From Parietaria judaica (taxonomy: Eukaryota; Streptophyta; Magnoliopsida; Rosales; Urticaceae), in assembly GCA_954871525.1 (NCBI GenBank), contig OX940862.1, positions 36,572,232 through 36,636,231 of the forward strand: a DNA stretch of 64,000 nt, in the 5' to 3' direction. Position 1 is the first letter of the stretch; every line of letters begins with the position of its first letter. Positions 59,365 to 64,000 of this stretch are shown one piece after another. The notes beneath the pieces are model-generated. The model was not told where the DNA came from, searched no databases, and worked only from the letters and a program-made list of their open reading frames with translations. The translations under genes and the position numbers were made by a program.

Positions 59365-59680
59365 TAGCATACACATACACTACACCTAATAATTTGACTT
59401 AATATTATACACTTCAACTAATATTATACACTTAACCTACATATTAACTTCAACTAACATACATATACACTTAATATACATATTCATTTAATATTATACA
59501 CTTCAACTAATATTAAATTTGTTAACATACATATATATACACTTAACATGCATATTCACTTAATATCACACACTTAACATACATATTCACTTCACATAAT
59601 AATTTGACTTAATATTATACACTTCAACTAATAAAGTGACTTAATATTATACATTTCACCTACATATTTAATTTATAAAT
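59365..59680. repeat. Irregular minisatellite
   Basis: Variants of ACTTAATATTATACACTTCA and ACTTAACATACATATTCACTT alternate about ten times over 300 bases. Confidence 0.75.
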
Positions 59681-59799
59681 GTGTTTTGTTGTATACAATT
59701 ATGTCTTGTATATATTAAATATATATTTATGAACCTATATAAATATCTTGTTTAAATACTCAAATATTTTTTTTACAGAAATCCGTCGAAATCCTCATC

Positions 59800-61110
59800 G
59801 GCATGCGGTATGCCCATGAAAAAGTGCATGCGGCATGCTCTTTTTTTACGATTTGCCCCCATTGGCAAGCGATATATCCGTAAAATGGAAAATGCGAAAC
59901 AATATCGGCAAGCGACATTTTAAACCTTGGGTGCAAGTATTGAAATGGAGGCCAGGTTAAAAAAAAAAAAAAAGTATTATTGTTATAATACTATATTTTT
60001 TAGTGTAAATTAATATAAAATTTTACCACGATCCCTCAAAAAAATTGTTTTTCTGAAAAAAAAACCCTCCTCGGATATAATTTCTAGGTCGGGCAATAGT
60101 GTGACTGCGATGTAACAATATATAGGAGCATTGCCCATGAAAATTTAAATCACAAGAGAAAGTTCACCAACTAACAATAATTTTATGGGTATTAATGCCG
60201 GTTACTCAAAATTAAGTCCCATCTTTCAAATCTAGACGCGACTTTTTGCGACTCTTCACTTACATCTTATCAATGCATTTACTGAGTTAGGTTGGTGCTA
60301 GTTATACATTACTTATAAGGTATAACATAATAATTATGTGATAAAATGTGTATAAATACTATAACTAACTAGCTCTTTTTTCCTGCCCACTTGCTTCGTA
60401 ATAAGTTTGCTAAAATAGTCTTCAAATCTCAAAGCAATAATATTTAAGTATATTGGAGTTGGACCACCCTCAAACCTAAAGTGAGGGAAGTTTATATACA
60501 CATAGTATGTGAACATATTTTTATAATTACTAAGATTGTAGTGACGATGCTAGATGTATTATTCTGTCGAATATAAATGAGAAGATAATTATATGAGTAT
60601 ATAAATATGTATTTCAAAAATATAAATTAATAATATTATTAAAATTAATCAACTCCTGTAAAAAAAATATATACATTCATCCTAATTCATCAAATTTTAA
60701 ATGTTTTTACCCGATTTTCCTTTAAAAAATATATAATTAAAAACCCATAAAAAGTTTCGGTAAGAAGAAGCCAAAGTCGATGGTGGTGGTGATAGATGTG
60801 ATGTGACAGCATATATCAGTAGTAGCAGACTCACTTACTCAGAAACATATAGTAATATATATATATATATATATCGATTATAAAATATGTATAAACATTA
60901 TATAAAGTACATTGACATTTGTTCTAACTTGGACGTGTAAATATTGCTCACAGATGACTTACGTACATTTCATGCATTGGCTGTCCATTTCGACGTGACA
61001 CCTAGGTTTCCTTTCTAATTCACACGACACCATATATATATACACATATATGATAAGTATAAAAATATAATATTGTAATTATCATTAAATTCCTTTTGTG
61101 AAAGAGACAT
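59800..61110. other. Intergenic; hAT-like end at 59935, otherwise no gene
   Basis: CATTTTAAACCTTGG at about 59919-59933 resembles the CAAGGTT tip of the hAT element at 2897 in inverse orientation, but no matching left end or target duplication was found. The remainder is AT-rich with a TA run at about 60855-60874. Confidence 0.4.
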
Positions 61111-61121
61111 TTATTTATTTG

Positions 61122-62102
61122 GGTAAACCGCGGCTAATGTACTCAATGTTTGATTTTCTGCGGATTATGTACTCAATGTTTATTTTTGACGGCTAATGTA
61201 CTCAATGTTTGATCCGTTAGATATATTTTGGGGTTTTTCGTCAATTGACCGTTAGAGAGTTCTCCTCCTCTATATGTACACTTTTTGTATTTTTGATATA
61301 ACTCACTCATTATTTATCCAAATTTTATGCATGATCTATGGTTGGAAAGATAAGAGATATATCTACAACTTTGACGATTTAAATTTTGTAAAATAAGTTG
61401 TAAAAAAATACGAAATTTTCAAATATAATGTAAGAAATTGGATATTAGTTTAATGCAAATATGTTTCGAGCAAATTTTAATATACTTAATGATTTTTTAT
61501 GATGAAACGTAAAAGACCAAAGTTGTAGATAAATGTTTTATCTTTCCAATGAGTGTTTTTTTATAATTTTTTGATAAAAAATGAGTGAATTATGCCAAAA
61601 ATATAAAAGATGTAATGTGAAATAATATTTCATAATATTGGCATAACTCACTCGTTTTTTTTATCCAAAATTTATAAATAAACACCCGTTGAAAAGATAA
61701 AACATTTATCTAAAACTTTTTGCTTTTACATTTCATCATAAAAGTCATTAAATATTTTAAAATTTGCTCGAAACAAATATTTTGCATTAAACTAATGTCT
61801 AATTTTACGTTGTACTTGAAATTTCGTATTTTTTTTAAAATCGAGTTTAAAAAATTTAAAACATTAAAGTTGTAGATCCATCTCTTATCTTTCCAACCAT
61901 AGGTCGTGCATAAAATTTGGACAACAAATGATTGAGTTATATCAAAAATACGAAAAGTGTACATATAACTTCTAACGGTCAACTGACGGAAAACCCAAAA
62001 AATCTAACAGATCAAACATTGAGTACATTAGCCGCCGAAAATAAACATTGTGTACATAATCCGTAAAAAATCAAACATTTGGTACATTAGCCGCAGTTTA
62101 CC
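61122..62102. mobile_element. Mutator-like foldback element, 981-bp near-complete palindrome
   Basis: Ends GGTAAACCGCGGCTAATGTA and (inverse) GGTAAACTGCGGCTAATGTA are the same family as the 229-bp MITE at 11021. Flanks TTATTTATTTG (61111-61121) and TTATTTATTTT (62103-62113) give an 11-base target duplication with one mismatch, in the Mutator-like range. Almost the entire element is an inverted repeat centred near 61620: for example TAACTCACTCATT..CATGATCTATGGTTGGAAAG returns as CTTTCCAACCATAGGTCGTG, and AAAGTTGTAGAT and AATGCAAATA also pair. It has no coding capacity; a transcript would form a hairpin of about 490 bp. Confidence 0.9.
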
Positions 62103-62113
62103 TTATTTATTTT

Positions 62114-62529
62114 AATAGTTTACTGAATTATATCCGTTTCAATTATTGAAAACTGTTTATATACATATATATATTTGTAAACGCAGACAAATATTTAACC
62201 GACACATTGTAGTCATAAATTTAGTGAGAACTATTTTTTTAATAGTTAAATAAATAATTGCAGTTTATGAATTTAGTGCAAATTACTAAAAGAATTATAA
62301 ATTATGTACAATAAAGGCATAGTAAGTAGCACTAATGCAAATAAAATTGAGATTTTAAATATCAAACGATCGACCTTATTTGGGATATTATAGTAACGTG
62401 TGACATGTGAGTTATATGGTTTGTTAAATACGTGTTCGAGCAGTGGCTAAATAAGTGTTGAAACTTTGATCTTAGACTTTGCATTCAGATTAATAATGGT
62501 GATTGGTGGGGAGATTTGATGTTGGTCAA

Positions 62530-62564
<35 letters not shown>

Positions 62565-63200
62565 CTACTCATAATTTTTATCCTTATATAATTTACTATT
62601 AAAATATATATATATACATATATTACACTTTAGTTCAAGTTCAAGTACACTCTAAAGAGACCAATTCATAATGAAAAGTAAATTAATAGAATTAAAAGAT
62701 GAAAAAAATAATTTCAAATAAATCTGAACATTTTAATTAAGTTTTTATTTTCAATTGCTTAATTTGGTACTCTTATTATATAATTTCGTTAAATATCCCG
62801 ATATATTTAAGGCTCTATGAAGAGGGTAACATAATAATACTCGGTTTGACTCTCACCGCTCCGGCGGAGTCAAGTGTGTCACGGTGAAAAGGCAATTGTA
62901 ATTGCATGACCGTTTTAGAAAACACCACTTTGTAGATACTCATAATTTATCGTTTTGCCACACAAACCATTTAAAGATAGTGTGAATTTACTTGAAATAC
63001 GGTTTTTCTAAAAAATTATAGCGCAAAACTCCTAGATTTTGACATCGCCATATGTTTTGAAGAGTTTTAGGGCAAAGTTTGTTGTATAATCTCATATTTT
63101 ACAAAACTTTAGATCATTTTGAATTTTATAGTGCTTTTATCAAACTTTCGTGCTACATTTATTTTAACTTTATTAATTATATTATGTTATTTTAACTTAA
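62114..63200. other. AT-rich intergenic, (TA)n at 62531-62562
   Basis: No gene. One pure TA microsatellite of about 32 bp. Confidence 0.5.
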
Positions 63201-63213
63201 TTATATTATATTT

Positions 63214-63483
63214 TGATAATATTTTTAGAGCTACACTTATTGTCTATATTTCATTCACTGATTCCGGGAAGAAAAAAAATTACACACCAATCTTACTATT
63301 TTTGTCCTTTTTCTTTTCATTTAGTATAACGCTGATAGACTCAATCTTTGGCTGTAGCTAAGGTTGGCCTCGTTATAAGCGAGTAACGCCGGCTTCGGCC
63401 TCTCAAATTTAGTATTTTTATTTATTTATTTATATATATTAATTTTAATATAGACAATAAGTGTAGCTCTAAAAATATTATCA
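63214..63483. mobile_element. Foldback element with perfect 37-bp inverted arms
   Basis: The left arm 63214-63250 (TGATAATATTTTTAGAGCTA continuing CACTTATTGTCTATATT) and the right arm 63447-63483 are exact inverse complements, separated by 196 bases. The loop has a GC-richer patch (GGCCTCGTTATAAGCGAG) near 63366. Perfect arms suggest a recent MITE. The target duplication could not be fixed. Confidence 0.7.
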
Positions 63484-63489
63484 CCCTAA

Positions 63490-64000
63490 CATATACAATA
63501 AATATGCATCATCACTTCATAAAGCTACTTCCTTACAAGTAATCAAAGTCAATACCTAGCTGTCTCGCTATGGAAAAGATAACAATATAAATAAAAACTA
63601 TATTATAATAAAAAAGAGAAAAGGTTATGATAATGGTTTCATACTCACACCATACTCGAGCATCTAAAAAGCTTGCCACAAGTTTACCCAAACAGAGATC
63701 AACACTTAAAATAATCACATCTTATATAATGTATATAATATATATACAGTATAGTTTTTATTTTATTTTTTAAAAAGCATAATATTTGTGGAAGACATTC
63801 TGAGATCTAATCAGGATCTCGTCGACACCCATGAAACCCATAAACTCAATCTTTACACACATGATCGCAATATTCTTTCTTTTTTCTCCATCTCTTTCTT
63901 ATAATATTGCAATAAAATTCAGTATTTTATTTCTCCTTCTATTTTATTAGAAGAAACATATATCCTTTTGTTAATTCGACACTTCCCGAGTGTGCAGAGC
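63490..64000. other. AT-rich right edge of the window, no gene
   Basis: Nothing recognisable. A TATATAATGTATATAATATATATA stretch lies near 63722. Confidence 0.4.

Noticed and set aside
59800..59935. Complete hAT element ending at 59933
   Set aside because: Only one CAAGGTT-like tip was found; no partner end or 8-bp duplication could be located.

Overview
This is a stretch of nuclear DNA from a eudicot plant. The evidence is AT-rich intergenic sequence, genes with many short GT-AG introns, plant-specific protein families (a DTX-type MATE transporter, an aromatic aldehyde synthase/decarboxylase, an RIN13-like protein, a LEW1/NUS1 subunit) and a dense load of plant transposable elements. The species cannot be named from the sequence.

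Six protein-coding genes are supported. (1) The first coding exon of an RIN13-like gene lies on the minus strand at 134-493 and runs off the left edge. (2) A NUS1/LEW1-type subunit of dehydrodolichyl diphosphate synthase lies on the minus strand at 12179-13464, with 5 exons and 243 aa. (3) A DENN-domain protein lies on the plus strand at 15353-22150, with 18 exons and 818 aa. (4) A MATE/DETOXIFICATION transporter lies on the plus strand at 30983-33483, with 7 exons and 484 aa. (5) A WDR70-type WD40 protein lies on the minus strand at 35641-39962, with 8 exons and 660 aa. (6) A PLP-dependent aromatic amino-acid decarboxylase-fold enzyme lies on the minus strand at 44084-50394, with 12 exons and 487 aa; its catalytic-loop residue is Phe, which predicts an aromatic aldehyde synthase. 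Every one of these gene models closes in frame. As I recall the Arabidopsis map, RIN13, DENN, WD40 and AAS are consecutive genes (At2g20310 to At2g20340), so this window looks like a conserved block with NUS1 and MATE genes interspersed.

The space between genes is a layered record of transposons, several with exact ends and target-site duplications (TSDs): a 4-kb hAT element with a broken transposase (22598-26621), a 1.6-kb non-autonomous hAT (2897-4475), three solo LTRs (1884-2501, 5480-6305, 10079-10801), a complete short non-autonomous copia-like LTR element inside an intron of the aldehyde synthase (47564-48927), and two members of one Mutator-like foldback family, a 229-bp MITE at 11021 and a 981-bp near-complete palindrome at 61122. 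There are also three tRNA-derived SINE-like pieces, an eIF1 (SUI1) pseudogene, a copia pol remnant and several intronic MITEs. From about 51.8 kb to the right end no intact gene was found; that part holds AT-rich sequence, microsatellites and decayed repeats.

The genes are ordinary housekeeping or specialised-metabolism loci and do not form a cluster with one function: dolichol synthesis in the ER, Rab regulation by DENN, efflux by MATE, RNA or DNA-damage functions of WDR70, and phenylacetaldehyde-type volatile formation by AAS. I saw no sign of a new defence or mobile system beyond the transposons. The most informative signals are the predicted enzyme switch in AAS, the exactly delimited transposons, and the long palindrome.
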